Source of the DNA: a bacterium | Lineage (GTDB): Bacteria > Bacillota > Clostridia > Lachnospirales > Lachnospiraceae | Assembly: GCA_023663725.1 (NCBI GenBank) | Contig: JAMPGX010000024.1 | Span: forward strand, 1 to 42,504 | Length of the DNA: 42,504 nucleotides | Direction of reading: 5' to 3' | In this document: positions 14,930-24,126 of the stretch, in pieces | Layout: every line of letters begins with the position of its first letter | How positions within the stretch are numbered: the first letter of the stretch is position 1 | The notes under the pieces: generated by a model | What the model was told of the DNA's origin: nothing | Database searches by the model: none | What the model saw: the letters and a program-made list of their open reading frames with translations, nothing else | Program-made: the position numbers and the translations under genes

Positions 14930-16930
14930 ATGAGTAAAACACCTTATTACATTACAACGGCTATCGCTTATACATCCGGTAAGCCGCACATTGGCAACAA
15001 CTATGAGATCGTGCTGGCAGACGCCATCGCCCGCTTCAAGAGAAAGCAGGGCTATGATGTGTTTTTTCAGACCGGTACGGATGAGCATGGGCAGAAGATC
15101 GAGTTGAAGGCTCAGGAGGCGGGCATTACCCCCAAGGAATTCGTGGACCGGGTGGCGGCTGTGATTCAGGGTCTATGCGACCAGCTGAATGTTCAGTATG
15201 ACAAATTCATCCGCACGACGGATCAATCCCATGAGAAACAGGTGCAGAAGATCTTTAAACGCCTGTACGATCAGGGAGACATCTACAAGGGCTCCTATGA
15301 GGGGATGTACTGTACTCCCTGCGAGTCTTTCTGGACCGAGTCTCAGCTGGTGGACGGCAAGTGTCCGGACTGTGGCAGAGAGGTGAAGCCCGCCAGGGAA
15401 GAGGCCTACTTTTTCCGGATGAGTAAATATGCGGACCGGTTGATCGAGCATATCAATACCCATCCGGAGTTCATCCAGCCCGTGTCCCGCAAGAATGAGA
15501 TGATGAACAATTTCCTGCTGCCTGGGCTGCAGGACCTGTGCGTATCCCGCACCTCCTTCAAGTGGGGGATTCCGGTTGACTTTGACGACAAGCATGTGGT
15601 CTATGTGTGGCTGGATGCGCTGACCAATTATATCACCGGCATCGGCTATGATGCGGACGGCAACAGCACGGAGCAGTACAAAAAGTACTGGCCTGCGGAT
15701 TTGCATCTGATCGGCAAAGACATTATCCGCTTCCATACGATATACTGGCCCATCTTTCTGATGGCGCTGGGTGAGCCGCTGCCCAAGCAGATATTTGGTC
15801 ATCCCTGGCTGCTGATGAACGCCATGAAGATGAGCAAATCCAAGGGCAATGTGATCTATGTGGACGATCTGATCGACTTCTTCGGCGTGGATGCCGTGCG
15901 GTATTATATGATTCATGAGATGCCTTACGACAATGACGGCAACGCCACCTGGGAGCTGATCGCCGAGCGCACCAATTCGGACCTGGCCAATACGCTGGGC
16001 AATCTGGTGAACCGCACGATCTCCATGAGCAATAAATATTTTGGGGGCGTGGTGGAGGATAAGGGGATACAGCTCACTCCCGAGGACAGCGTCATCGACG
16101 AGGATCTGAAAAAGACCATCACCGGCGTTTACGCCAAGGTCGTGGAGAAGATGGACATCCTGAGAATTGCGGACGCCCTGACGGAGATCTTCGGGATATT
16201 TAAGCGTTGCAACAAGTATATTGACGAGACCGAGCCCTGGGTGCTGGCCAAGGATGAAGCCAAATCAGAGCGCCTGGCCACCGTGATGTACAATCTGGTG
16301 GAAGGTATCGTCATCGGCGCCTCTCTGCTGGAGCCCTATATGCCTGAAACCGCGGAAAAGATAGCCGCTCAGCTGAATACCTCCCTGCGGGGCTTTGACC
16401 AGCTGGAGGAGTTCGGTCTGTATCCGAGCGGCAACAAGGTGACAGATCAGCCGCAGATTCTCTTCGCCCGTTTGGACATGAAGGAGGTGGAGAAGCGGGA
16501 GCAGGAGTTGTATGAGGCTATGGCCGCCGCTGCCGGCAATCAGAGTGAGGCTGACGGCTCATCTGTCGCGGAGGAAGAGGCGGTGATAGATATAGAGGCC
16601 AAGCCGGAGATCACCTATGACGATTTCGCCAGGCTTCAGTTCCAGGTGGGTGAGATCATTGCCTGTGAAGCGGTACCCAAGTCCAAAAAGCTCCTGTGTT
16701 CCAAGGTTAAGATCGGCAGTCAGGTGCGTCAGATCGTATCGGGAATCAAGGCGCATTACACCCCCGAAGAGATGGTGGGTAAGAAGGTTATGGTGCTGGT
16801 CAATCTGAAACCGGCTACCCTGGCCGGAGTACTGTCGGAGGGCATGCTGTTGTGCGCGGAGGATGCAGAGGGCAATCTGGCCCTGATGACAGCGGAGAAG
16901 CCTATGCCATCCGGCGCGGAAATCTGCTGA
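14930..16930 (+). CDS. metG: methionyl-tRNA synthetase
   Basis: A 666-aa class I aminoacyl-tRNA synthetase that charges tRNA-Met with methionine using ATP. It has the HIGH-type motif KPHIGNNY near the start, a zinc knuckle CTPCESFWTESQLVDGKCPDC, the KMSKS loop MKMSKSKGN, an anticodon-binding helical domain and a C-terminal tRNA-binding EMAP/OB domain (about 565-666, QFQVGEIIACEAVPKSKKL). The start at 14930 follows GAGAGGAGG; an upstream in-frame extension lacks support. Control by the Met-type T-box at 12919-13260 fits its function. The length agrees with long MetG forms that carry the C-terminal domain. Confidence 0.97.
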   Translation: MSKTPYYITTAIAYTSGKPHIGNNYEIVLADAIARFKRKQGYDVFFQTGTDEHGQKIELKAQEAGITPKEFVDRVAAVIQGLCDQLNVQYDKFIRTTDQSHEKQVQKIFKRLYDQGDIYKGSYEGMYCTPCESFWTESQLVDGKCPDCGREVKPAREEAYFFRMSKYADRLIEHINTHPEFIQPVSRKNEMMNNFLLPGLQDLCVSRTSFKWGIPVDFDDKHVVYVWLDALTNYITGIGYDADGNSTEQYKKYWPADLHLIGKDIIRFHTIYWPIFLMALGEPLPKQIFGHPWLLMNAMKMSKSKGNVIYVDDLIDFFGVDAVRYYMIHEMPYDNDGNATWELIAERTNSDLANTLGNLVNRTISMSNKYFGGVVEDKGIQLTPEDSVIDEDLKKTITGVYAKVVEKMDILRIADALTEIFGIFKRCNKYIDETEPWVLAKDEAKSERLATVMYNLVEGIVIGASLLEPYMPETAEKIAAQLNTSLRGFDQLEEFGLYPSGNKVTDQPQILFARLDMKEVEKREQELYEAMAAAAGNQSEADGSSVAEEEAVIDIEAKPEITYDDFARLQFQVGEIIACEAVPKSKKLLCSKVKIGSQVRQIVSGIKAHYTPEEMVGKKVMVLVNLKPATLAGVLSEGMLLCAEDAEGNLALMTAEKPMPSGAEIC

Positions 16931-16965
16931 GAATCCCACTACTTTATAAAATTTCCATAAAGAGG

Positions 16966-16994
16966 TTAAAAAGTACAACAATATGGTGTATAAT
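16966..16994 (+). promoter_or_regulatory. sigma-A promoter of the alpha/beta hydrolase
   Basis: A perfect TATAAT (16989-16994) with TTAAAA (16966-16971) 17 bp upstream. A hairpin ATGCATGGC/GCCGTGCAT (about 16997-17020) follows in the transcribed leader. Confidence 0.6.
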
Positions 16995-17073
16995 AAATGC
17001 ATGGCTTTTGGGCCGTGCATTTATGATATGCCGTTTTATCAGGCAGAATGTGTGCGCAGGGAGTAGATCAGCT

Positions 17074-18018
17074 ATGAAAAAAGAAGAATTCTACTATGAT
17101 TCCAGAGACAACCGTTCCAGAATACATGCGGTCAGATATATACCTGAGGATCGGGAACCGGTATGTGTCGTGCAGATTGCCCATGGGATGGCAGAGTATT
17201 TTGAGCGGTATGAGGAATTCGCCAGATTTTTGACAGATCAGGGCTGCATAGTTGCTGGCAATGACCATCTGGGGCATGGCAAAAGCGTGGGTGAGGATAA
17301 GCTGTATGGGTATTTCTGTGAACAGGACCCTGCCACCGTGGTGGTGAGGGATGTTCACCGTCTGAAGAAGATGACCCAACAGGAGTACCCGGGATTGCCC
17401 TATGTGATCATCGGTCACAGCATGGGGTCCTTCATCCTGAGAAATTACCTGACTATGTATGGAACTGGCATCACGGGGGCGGTTATCATGGGCACGGGCT
17501 ACCGCACTGTGAGTTCCATGCGGGTGCTCAAATTTCTTATTCAGATACAGAAGCTTTTCCTGGGAGCCAGACATGTGAGCAGGTTTTGCGACAAAGTAAG
17601 CTTTGGCAGCTATAACCGGCGCATTCCGGATGCCAGGACCGAATTTGACTGGCTGTGCAAGGACGAGGAGAGCGTGCGGCGGTACATGGAGGACCCTCTG
17701 TGCGGCAATATCTTCACGCTCAACGGATTTCAGACTCTCACAGAGCTGATTCTGAGGGCGAATGACCCCAGGCGCCTGCAGAAGATTCCTGCGGAGCTGC
17801 CGTTGATGGTCATCTCCGGCGACGCCGACCCTCTGGGCGAGTATGGCAAGGGTATTCCCAAGGTATGTGACGCTCTGCGCAGCGCCGGAGTGAGGGATGT
17901 GGAGATGCATCTGTGTGAAACGGGCAGGCATGAGCTGTTGAACGAGCCGGAGCGAGCGCAGATTATGGAGGAGATATTTGACTGGATCAGGAGGCATTGC
18001 CTGACTTCCGGCGCATAA
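17074..18018 (+). CDS. alpha/beta hydrolase, lysophospholipase/monoglyceride-lipase-like
   Basis: A 314-aa serine hydrolase of the Hydrolase_4 type. The oxyanion strand is VVQIAHGMAEYFERYE, the nucleophile is Ser in the elbow GHSMGS, the probable acid is Asp in SGDADPLGE and the catalytic His is in TGRHELLNE. The likely reaction is hydrolysis of a lipid or small ester; the true substrate is unknown. There is no signal peptide, so it is cytoplasmic. The start at 17074 follows GGAG; a longer reading frame upstream starts inside metG and lacks support. It has its own promoter and sits alone between metG and the D-2-hydroxyacid dehydrogenase. Confidence 0.88.
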   Translation: MKKEEFYYDSRDNRSRIHAVRYIPEDREPVCVVQIAHGMAEYFERYEEFARFLTDQGCIVAGNDHLGHGKSVGEDKLYGYFCEQDPATVVVRDVHRLKKMTQQEYPGLPYVIIGHSMGSFILRNYLTMYGTGITGAVIMGTGYRTVSSMRVLKFLIQIQKLFLGARHVSRFCDKVSFGSYNRRIPDARTEFDWLCKDEESVRRYMEDPLCGNIFTLNGFQTLTELILRANDPRRLQKIPAELPLMVISGDADPLGEYGKGIPKVCDALRSAGVRDVEMHLCETGRHELLNEPERAQIMEEIFDWIRRHCLTSGA

Positions 18019-18087
18019 AAAAGGAAAAAATACTATAAACTATTCCCAAAAGTTCTGTGGAGCTTATTTAATCAGGAGGGAATTGTA

Positions 18088-19083
18088 ATGAAGATAGCAT
18101 TTTACAGTACCAAGCCCTATGACCGTATCTGGTTTGAACCGCTGGGGAAGGAATATGGATATGAGATCCATTTTATTGAATTTCCCTGCACCAGAGAGAC
18201 TCTGTTTATGGCGAAGGGATGCGATGCCATCTGCGTGTTTGTGAATGATCATATAGACAGTGATATGATCGAAACGCTCTATGACATGCATGTGAAGGGT
18301 ATTTTGCTGCGCAGCGCCGGATTCAACAACGTGGATATGAAAGCTACGGAGGATAAACTGACCGTGCTGCGGGTACCCAGCTATTCGCCGGAGGCGGTGG
18401 CGGAATTTGCGATGGCTATGCTGCTCACGTTAAATCGCTGTGTCCATAAAGCCTATAATCGCACCAGAGAATTCAATATGAGTCTTCACGGCTTGATGGG
18501 TACGGATCTGCACGGCAAGACGGCTGGAATTATCGGCACTGGACGTATTGGGCAGGCGATGATCAGAATTTGTCAGGGCTTTGGCATGGAGATCATAGCA
18601 TTTGATCCATATCCCAATCCTCAGCTGGAGGTATCCTATGTGAACAGGGAAGAGCTGTTCAGGCGTGCGGACGTGATCAGCCTGCACTGTCCGTTGACCG
18701 CTCAGACCCGCCATATGGTTAATCGGGAGACCATCTCGATGATGAAGGAGAAGGTCTTTCTGATCAATACCTCCCGAGGAAGTCTGATTGATACCGACAG
18801 CCTGATCGAAGGGCTGCTGCGGAAGAAATTTGGAGGAGTCGGGCTGGACGTATATGAGGAGGAGGAGGGGATCTTCTATGAGGACTGTTCGGGCGAAATC
18901 ATCGAGGATGAGAATCTTGCCAGGCTGCTGACCTTCCCTAACGTACTGATCACGTCTCATATGGGATTTTTTACCACTGAGGCTATGGAGGCCATCGCGA
19001 GAGTTACCATGGAAAACGCATACGCGCTGGACAATGGCCTGCCGCTTAAGAACCAGGTGGGAGCCTGCGCTGCCAAGGAGTAG
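18088..19083 (+). CDS. D-2-hydroxyacid dehydrogenase, D-lactate dehydrogenase type
   Basis: A 331-aa NAD-dependent enzyme of the D-isomer 2-hydroxyacid dehydrogenase family. The Rossmann motif is GIIGTGRIG, the substrate-binding Arg region is LLRSAGFNNVD, the acidic residue is in GLDVYEEE and the catalytic His is in TSHMGFFT. Length and the VYEEEEG pattern match fermentative D-lactate dehydrogenases, which reduce pyruvate to D-lactate and regenerate NAD. The start follows CAGGAGGG. The next gene begins 31 bp downstream. Other 2-hydroxyacid substrates (phenylpyruvate, 2-hydroxyisocaproate type) cannot be excluded. Confidence 0.88.
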   Translation: MKIAFYSTKPYDRIWFEPLGKEYGYEIHFIEFPCTRETLFMAKGCDAICVFVNDHIDSDMIETLYDMHVKGILLRSAGFNNVDMKATEDKLTVLRVPSYSPEAVAEFAMAMLLTLNRCVHKAYNRTREFNMSLHGLMGTDLHGKTAGIIGTGRIGQAMIRICQGFGMEIIAFDPYPNPQLEVSYVNREELFRRADVISLHCPLTAQTRHMVNRETISMMKEKVFLINTSRGSLIDTDSLIEGLLRKKFGGVGLDVYEEEEGIFYEDCSGEIIEDENLARLLTFPNVLITSHMGFFTTEAMEAIARVTMENAYALDNGLPLKNQVGACAAKE

Positions 19084-19114
19084 ACCATAGAGCTTCAACA
19101 GAAAGGAAACAAAT

Positions 19115-19594
19115 ATGGAAACGAATCACTTCCCCTACACAATCAGATGGGCATTGCCAGAGGACTGGGATCCAGCCATGGAGATGGTGTGGCGCACCTT
19201 TCTGAAATTTGAGGGGAGAGATTATTCCCAGGAGGGTATCGATAACTTTGATACCTTCATACATGATGGAACACTGAGAAACATGTTTCTTAACGGTCGG
19301 TACCAGGTGTTGGTGGCTCTGGATAAAGGCCGTGTCGTGGGGTTGGCTTCGGTGCGCAACAACAATCATCTCTCCCTGCTGTTTGTCGATGAGGACTATC
19401 ATCACCATGGAATCGGCAGGATGCTGATGAGGGATCTGTTTAAGTATCTTGCGGAGGAAGCGGGGGAACACAGCATGACGTTGACGGCTGCGCCCTATGC
19501 GGTGGGGTTTTATGAGAAGCTGGGCTTTTATGCCATGCGGCCCGAGGAGCAGGTGTCAGGAATCAGAGTGACTTATATGGAGAAATTTTTTTGA
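19115..19594 (+). CDS. GNAT-family N-acetyltransferase
   Basis: A 159-aa acetyl-CoA-dependent acyltransferase of usual GNAT length. Beta-4/motif A is VVGLASVRNNNHLSLLFVDEDYHHHGIGRMLM, whose HHGIGRML is the acetyl-CoA pyrophosphate loop; motif B is YAVGFYEKLGFYAM. The substrate is unknown. The start follows GAAAGGAAACAAAT. It may be co-transcribed with the dehydrogenase upstream. Confidence 0.88.
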   Translation: METNHFPYTIRWALPEDWDPAMEMVWRTFLKFEGRDYSQEGIDNFDTFIHDGTLRNMFLNGRYQVLVALDKGRVVGLASVRNNNHLSLLFVDEDYHHHGIGRMLMRDLFKYLAEEAGEHSMTLTAAPYAVGFYEKLGFYAMRPEEQVSGIRVTYMEKFF

Positions 19595-19655
19595 ACAGGG
19601 GTGATATTTCCCAAACACTTAATTATACCAAAATCATGAAAGGAAGAAGAAACGT

Positions 19656-20363
19656 ATGAAATTTTTGAGTATTGACAGTCCTCTTATGCAGATGATGAGT
19701 AAGGTGGCGGATCTGATGATAATCAATCTGCTCACCGTTGTCTGTATGATTCCTCTGATTACAGGAGGAGCGGCTCTCACGGCCATGCATTATCAGGTGT
19801 TAAAGGTGGTGCGCGACGAAGAGTGTTATGTTGTAAAGGGGTATTTTAAAGCGTTCAGAGAGAATTTCAAGCAATCCACAGTGATCTGGCTGATTATGCT
19901 CCTGGTCGGCTTGATACTGGGAGGAGATTTCTTCATTATTTACACCTCAGAGAGAGAGTTTCATTTCATTTTCAGAGCGATTATGGGGGCGGTCGCCATA
20001 TTTACCGCTTTCACATTCTTGTATGTGTTCCCCGTACAGGCCAAATTCGTCAATCCGGTATTCCGAACGATCAAGAATGCTATGGCAATCAGTATAATGC
20101 AGGCGCCCAAGAGCGTGGTTATGCTGGTATTGTATGTGGCTCCCATAGTGCTCGCGGTGTTCTTTCCTGGCATATTCCCGTTGATTATCCTGTTTGGCAT
20201 GTCGCTGCCTGCTTTCCTGGCGGCAAAAATGTACAATAAGTTTTTCCTCAAGCTGGAGGCCCGAATCAATGAAATAAATGGCGTTTCGGACGCTTCCCCC
20301 GAAGAGGAGGAAGAGGGAAAAATCTTCCATGATCAGTTGGATGCGGTTCTGGAAGAGAAATGA
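19656..20363 (+). CDS. YesL-like (DUF624) membrane protein
   Basis: A 235-aa integral membrane protein with about five hydrophobic helices. The N-terminal LMQMMSKVADLMIINLLTVV and TGGAALTAMHYQVLKVVRDEE are typical of the YesL/DUF624 family. In Bacillus and Clostridia it is often encoded with carbohydrate ABC transporters and glycan-degradation genes. The exact role is unknown. The acidic C-terminal tail (EEEEEGK) is cytoplasmic. The start follows AAAGGAAGAAG. It lies directly upstream of the msmK-type ATPase gene, which fits a sugar-transport context. Confidence 0.8.
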   Translation: MKFLSIDSPLMQMMSKVADLMIINLLTVVCMIPLITGGAALTAMHYQVLKVVRDEECYVVKGYFKAFRENFKQSTVIWLIMLLVGLILGGDFFIIYTSEREFHFIFRAIMGAVAIFTAFTFLYVFPVQAKFVNPVFRTIKNAMAISIMQAPKSVVMLVLYVAPIVLAVFFPGIFPLIILFGMSLPAFLAAKMYNKFFLKLEARINEINGVSDASPEEEEEGKIFHDQLDAVLEEK

Positions 20364-20515
20364 GATGTAAAGTTGTGTAATGTGTCCAATAAACCATGAT
20401 TGTTTTGTGTATTATGCCAGAAAAGGTGAAAATGCTGCTGATTTGTGAACAATTCATACAATCGGAAACAAAATCTTTGTGGAATAGTGGCATAGAATTT
20501 CGAGAGAGTTTTAGG

Positions 20516-20554
20516 TATACTTAGTTCATAGCTGTAGTGATACATATCGCTACA
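20516..20554 (+). promoter_or_regulatory. promoter and operator-like palindrome upstream of msmK/ugpC
   Basis: TATACT (20516-20521) is a plausible -10, with a poor -35. A palindrome TGTAGTGATA-CA-TATCGCTACA (20533-20554, one mismatch per arm) lies just after the expected start of transcription. This is a good position for a repressor such as a LacI- or GntR-type regulator. The rest of 20364-20596 shows nothing else. Confidence 0.5.
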
Positions 20555-20596
20555 TAAACACAAAAATAATTATCTATCATGAAAGGAGTTATTTTT

Positions 20597-21709
20597 ATGG
20601 CAAGTTTATCTTTGAAGAATATCTGTAAGGTATATCCTAACGGCTTTGAGGCTGTTAAGAATTTCAACCTTGAGATCAAAGATCAGGAATTCATCATCTT
20701 CGTAGGTCCCTCCGGCTGTGGTAAGTCTACTACTCTTCGTATGATCGCGGGACTGGAAGACATTTCATCCGGTGAGTTAAAGATTGGTGACAGAGTGGTT
20801 AATGATGTTGAGCCCAAGGACAGAGATATCGCGATGGTATTCCAGAACTACGCTCTGTATCCTCACATGTCTGTATATGACAATATGGCGTTCGGCCTTA
20901 AGCTTAGAAAGGTTCCCAAGGATCAGATAGATAAGATGGTTAAAGAAGCAGCCAGGATTTTGGACCTGGAGAAGTTGCTTGATCGTAAGCCCAAGGCTCT
21001 GTCCGGCGGTCAGAGACAGCGTGTGGCTATGGGACGTGCTATCGTTCGTAACCCCAAGGTATTCCTGATGGATGAGCCTCTTTCCAACCTGGATGCCAAG
21101 TTGCGTGTGCAGATGAGAATTGAGATTGCCAAGCTGCATCAGAGACTGGGCACCACCATTATCTACGTTACCCATGATCAGACCGAGGCCATGACGCTGG
21201 GTACCAGAATCGTCGTTATGAAGGATGGCGTCATCCAGCAGGTTGACACTCCTCAGAATCTCTATGATAAGCCTCAGAATCTGTTTGTCGCTGGATTTAT
21301 GGGATCTCCTCAGATGAACTTCCTGGATGCCACCGTGAAGGTGACTGGTGACGTTGCGAATCTGGAGATCGCAGGCCGCTGCATTCCTCTGCCTCCTGCA
21401 AAATCCAAGAAGATTATTGATGGCGGCTACGATGAGAAGGTTGTCACCTTTGGTATTCGTCCTGAGGATGTATATGATTCCCAGACGTATATTGAGTCCT
21501 CTCCCAACAGCGTGTTTGAATCTACGATTAAAGTATACGAGCTGCTAGGCGCGGAAGTATATCTGTACTTTGATCTGGATGTGTTCCCGATGACTGCCAG
21601 AGTTGATTCCCGCACGACTGCAAGACCTGGAGACACCGTGAAGTTCGCTCTGGATGTTGAAAAGATTCATGTATTTGACAAAGAGACCGAGCAGATCATT
21701 ACCAATTAG
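20597..21709 (+). CDS. ugpC: sugar ABC transporter ATP-binding protein (MsmK/UgpC type)
   Basis: A 370-aa ATPase of the MalK/MsmK/UgpC group. Walker A is GPSGCGKST, the Q-loop is MVFQNYALYPHM, the signature is LSGGQRQRVAMGRA, Walker B is VFLMDEP and the switch His is in YVTHDQTEA. A C-terminal TOBE-type regulatory domain follows (about 240-370). In Firmicutes such a lone ATPase commonly powers several carbohydrate ABC importers. No permease or binding-protein gene is adjacent here, which supports that multi-client role. The start at 20597 follows AAAGGAG; the upstream ATG at 20579 lacks a site. It ends at a strong terminator. Confidence 0.95.
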   Translation: MASLSLKNICKVYPNGFEAVKNFNLEIKDQEFIIFVGPSGCGKSTTLRMIAGLEDISSGELKIGDRVVNDVEPKDRDIAMVFQNYALYPHMSVYDNMAFGLKLRKVPKDQIDKMVKEAARILDLEKLLDRKPKALSGGQRQRVAMGRAIVRNPKVFLMDEPLSNLDAKLRVQMRIEIAKLHQRLGTTIIYVTHDQTEAMTLGTRIVVMKDGVIQQVDTPQNLYDKPQNLFVAGFMGSPQMNFLDATVKVTGDVANLEIAGRCIPLPPAKSKKIIDGGYDEKVVTFGIRPEDVYDSQTYIESSPNSVFESTIKVYELLGAEVYLYFDLDVFPMTARVDSRTTARPGDTVKFALDVEKIHVFDKETEQIITN

Positions 21710-21721
21710 TAAGATTACCCG

Positions 21722-21752
21722 GAGAGGTGCTGGTATCCAGCACCTCTTTTTT
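21722..21752 (+). terminator. terminator after msmK/ugpC
   Basis: The stem GAGGTGCTGG / CCAGCACCTC with a TAT loop is followed by TTTTTT. Confidence 0.9.
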
Positions 21753-21845
21753 AACATAGGGCTTAAATGGGAAGCTTGAGAGTATATATCATGGCAGCTG
21801 GAATAATTGGATGGCAGAACAGATGATATGTACGGAAAGGAAAAT

Positions 21846-22934
21846 ATGATATCAAGTCAGATTATTCAGACAAGCATAGATGAGTTAAGAGCGATTACCA
21901 AGGTAGATCTATGCGTATACGACTCAACTGCAGCTTTGATTGCCTCTACCGCCGACATGAACGAAATATCCGCAAGCCTGGTCAGCAGTTTTGTTGCTTC
22001 TCCCGCAGATAGTCAGGTGATAGGCCTGCATCATCTGCTGAAGATCTTAGACGAAGGAGAACTGCTCTATGTGCTGGTAGCCAAGGGGACTGGAGAGGAC
22101 GTATATATGGTGGGCAAGATCGCCGTCTGTCAGATACGAAATCTTGCAATTGCCTATAAGGAGAGGTTTGATCGCAATAATTTCTTCCAGAACCTTCTGC
22201 TGGATAATTTGCTTCTGGTAGATATTTATAATCGGGCAAAGAAGCTGCATGTGGATGTGGTGATGCCGAGAGCGGTTTTTTTGATTGAGACCAGGCTGGA
22301 CAAGGACAGTATTGTGATGGAGCTGCTGAAGGGAATGTTTTCCAGTCAGAGCGGTGACTATATCACTGCGGTGGATGAGAGTAGTGTGATTCTGATCAAA
22401 ACCTTGGACCAGGCGGCTACTTATCAAAATCTGTGTGATGTTGCCCGCACGATTGTGGCGATGACAAATGCCGAGGCTATGCTGAATGTCAGGGTGGCAT
22501 TTGGCACAGTGGTGCAGGAGCTCAAGGATGTGTCCAAGTCCTATAAGGAGGCTAAGCTGGCGCTGGATGTGGGGAAGATATTTTATGCGGAGCGCAATGT
22601 GGTGGCTTATAGCACATTGGGGATAGGACGTTTGATCTATCAGCTTCCCATCAATCTGTGCAGGATATTTATTGAGGAAATATTTGGAAGCAATGTCCCC
22701 AGCGATCTGGATGACGAGGCTCTGACGACCATCAACAAGTTCTTCGAGAATAATTTAAATGTTTCGGAAACCTCCAGACAGCTGTTTGTGCATCGGAATA
22801 CGCTGGTATATCGGATAGAGAAGATTCAGAAGAGCACAGGTCTGGATCTGCGCAACTTTGATGATGCATTGACTTTCAAGATTGCGCTGATGGTGGTAAA
22901 CTATATGAAATATCTCGATTCTCTGGAATATTAA
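21846..22934 (+). CDS. CdaR-family (PucR-type) transcriptional regulator
   Basis: A 362-aa regulator. The N-terminal part is a CdaR-like sensory domain (ISSQIIQTSIDELRAITKVDLCVYDS). The centre is a GGDEF-like CdaR domain without c-di-GMP residues. The C-terminal PucR helix-turn-helix spans about 295-355 (FFENNLNVSETSRQLFVHRN, TLVYRIEKIQ). CdaR proteins respond to sugar diacids in E. coli; Firmicute members often sit beside msmK-type ATPases, as here, and probably control sugar uptake. The start at 21846 follows GGAAAGGAAAAT; upstream alternatives lack a site. The effector is unknown. Confidence 0.85.
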   Translation: MISSQIIQTSIDELRAITKVDLCVYDSTAALIASTADMNEISASLVSSFVASPADSQVIGLHHLLKILDEGELLYVLVAKGTGEDVYMVGKIAVCQIRNLAIAYKERFDRNNFFQNLLLDNLLLVDIYNRAKKLHVDVVMPRAVFLIETRLDKDSIVMELLKGMFSSQSGDYITAVDESSVILIKTLDQAATYQNLCDVARTIVAMTNAEAMLNVRVAFGTVVQELKDVSKSYKEAKLALDVGKIFYAERNVVAYSTLGIGRLIYQLPINLCRIFIEEIFGSNVPSDLDDEALTTINKFFENNLNVSETSRQLFVHRNTLVYRIEKIQKSTGLDLRNFDDALTFKIALMVVNYMKYLDSLEY

Positions 22935-22965
22935 TTTATGGCATAAAACGGACAACCCCATAATA

Positions 22966-23047
22966 CAATTATAGTGAGCCGGGTGCAGCGCTGCCTGCAG
23001 GAGCTGTGGAATACCAGACGGCAACTATAATTGTGTTGGGGGGTTTT
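22966..23047 (+). terminator. long hairpin at the junction of the CdaR gene and the next gene
   Basis: CCCCATAATACAATTATAGT pairs with ACTATAATTGTGTTGGGGGG over about 19 bp, closing a 40-nt interior that can pair further (GCCG/CGGC). TTTT follows at once, then the ATG of the next gene at 23050. It may be a terminator for the CdaR gene. It also covers the only G-rich ribosome-binding sequence of the next gene. Confidence 0.6.
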
Positions 23048-23049
23048 CT

Positions 23050-24108
23050 ATGTACTATGACAAGCGGGTTCGATATATAGATTACCTGGAAAATGGTGAG
23101 AAACGCCGCAATTGCGGATATGTGAAAGCGGTTGTGAACAATGGCAGTCTGTTGCTGCAGATGCAGATTAAAGGGCTGTATGAGACCGATGACGTGACAT
23201 CGGAGGTGACGCTTGAGGGCACCGATGTGGAATGCCACATTGGTACAGTGGCAATCCGGCAGGGGGGCGGAAGCTTTTACAGGGAGTTCCAGGATCCGGC
23301 GCATGAGGGCGAGGAGATGGAGATCAAGGAGGGACTGAGTTATGGGCAGTTGCAGCGGATTGTCATACAGCTGTCCCCTCGAAGAAGCCTGCGCTGTATC
23401 TGGAGGGAGGTTGTAGATATCGGAGCGGTCGAGCCGGAAGAACAGATAGGAAGCAGAAGTGAGATAGGGCTTATGACGCCGGAGACGAGCGACGGGAGCG
23501 AATTCCAGGGCTTGACAATGGCGCTGGAGGAACCAGTGCAGAGCCGTGGCGAGACCGATGCGACGACATCGGAGCAGCAGGCACAGAGCCGTGGCGAGAT
23601 TGATGGAATGACGCCGGAAAAACGGGCGGAGAGCGAGCCGGAAGCGCAAATGCCGGAAGTGGAGAAGCTTGCAGATACGGAGGCTACAGAGAGGACAGGA
23701 GAACGGCCAAGTCAGGAGTTGCATACAACAGAAGCAAATCCTGGCACAATGGCTATGTGCGAGGATAAATGGCAACAGCTTCGGAGGATATATCCACATA
23801 TCTATCCGTTTCAGGATGAACGGGAATACCTGTCTCTGAGGCCGGAGGATTTTGTGATTCTCTCCTCTGACGCCTATCGCCTGGTGCGCAACAGTTTTCT
23901 GCTGCACGGCTATTACAACTATAAGCACCTAATTTTGACAGGCGTGTCGCAGAGAGGCGTGGAACAGTACTATATAGGAGTGCCAGGAAATTTTTATGAG
24001 AAAGAAAAGCAGGTAGCGATCATGTACGGCTTCAGCAGCTTTGAGTGTAAGCATGAGCCGGCCGAGGAGGGGGATTTTGGATACTATATGATCCGTGTAA
24101 GCATATAG
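23050..24108 (+). CDS. conserved Lachnospiraceae-type hypothetical (DUF6128-like)
   Basis: A 352-aa protein with three parts. An N-terminal beta-rich domain (1-125, YYDKRVRYIDYLENGEKRRN) is followed by a Glu/Thr/Ser-rich, repeat-bearing linker (about 135-230, with repeated QSRGE motifs). The C-terminal conserved domain (about 235-352) has RPEDFVILSSDAYRLVRNSF and YYIGVPGNFYEKEKQVAIMY. The C-terminal pattern recalls a domain of unknown function common in Lachnospiraceae; DUF6128 is my best memory match and is not verified. There is no signal peptide or membrane helix. The usual Shine-Dalgarno is missing; GGGGGG 6 bp upstream lies in a hairpin. Confidence 0.6.
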   Translation: MYYDKRVRYIDYLENGEKRRNCGYVKAVVNNGSLLLQMQIKGLYETDDVTSEVTLEGTDVECHIGTVAIRQGGGSFYREFQDPAHEGEEMEIKEGLSYGQLQRIVIQLSPRRSLRCIWREVVDIGAVEPEEQIGSRSEIGLMTPETSDGSEFQGLTMALEEPVQSRGETDATTSEQQAQSRGEIDGMTPEKRAESEPEAQMPEVEKLADTEATERTGERPSQELHTTEANPGTMAMCEDKWQQLRRIYPHIYPFQDEREYLSLRPEDFVILSSDAYRLVRNSFLLHGYYNYKHLILTGVSQRGVEQYYIGVPGNFYEKEKQVAIMYGFSSFECKHEPAEEGDFGYYMIRVSI

Positions 24109-24126
24109 CTTCAATAAAATGAGCAC

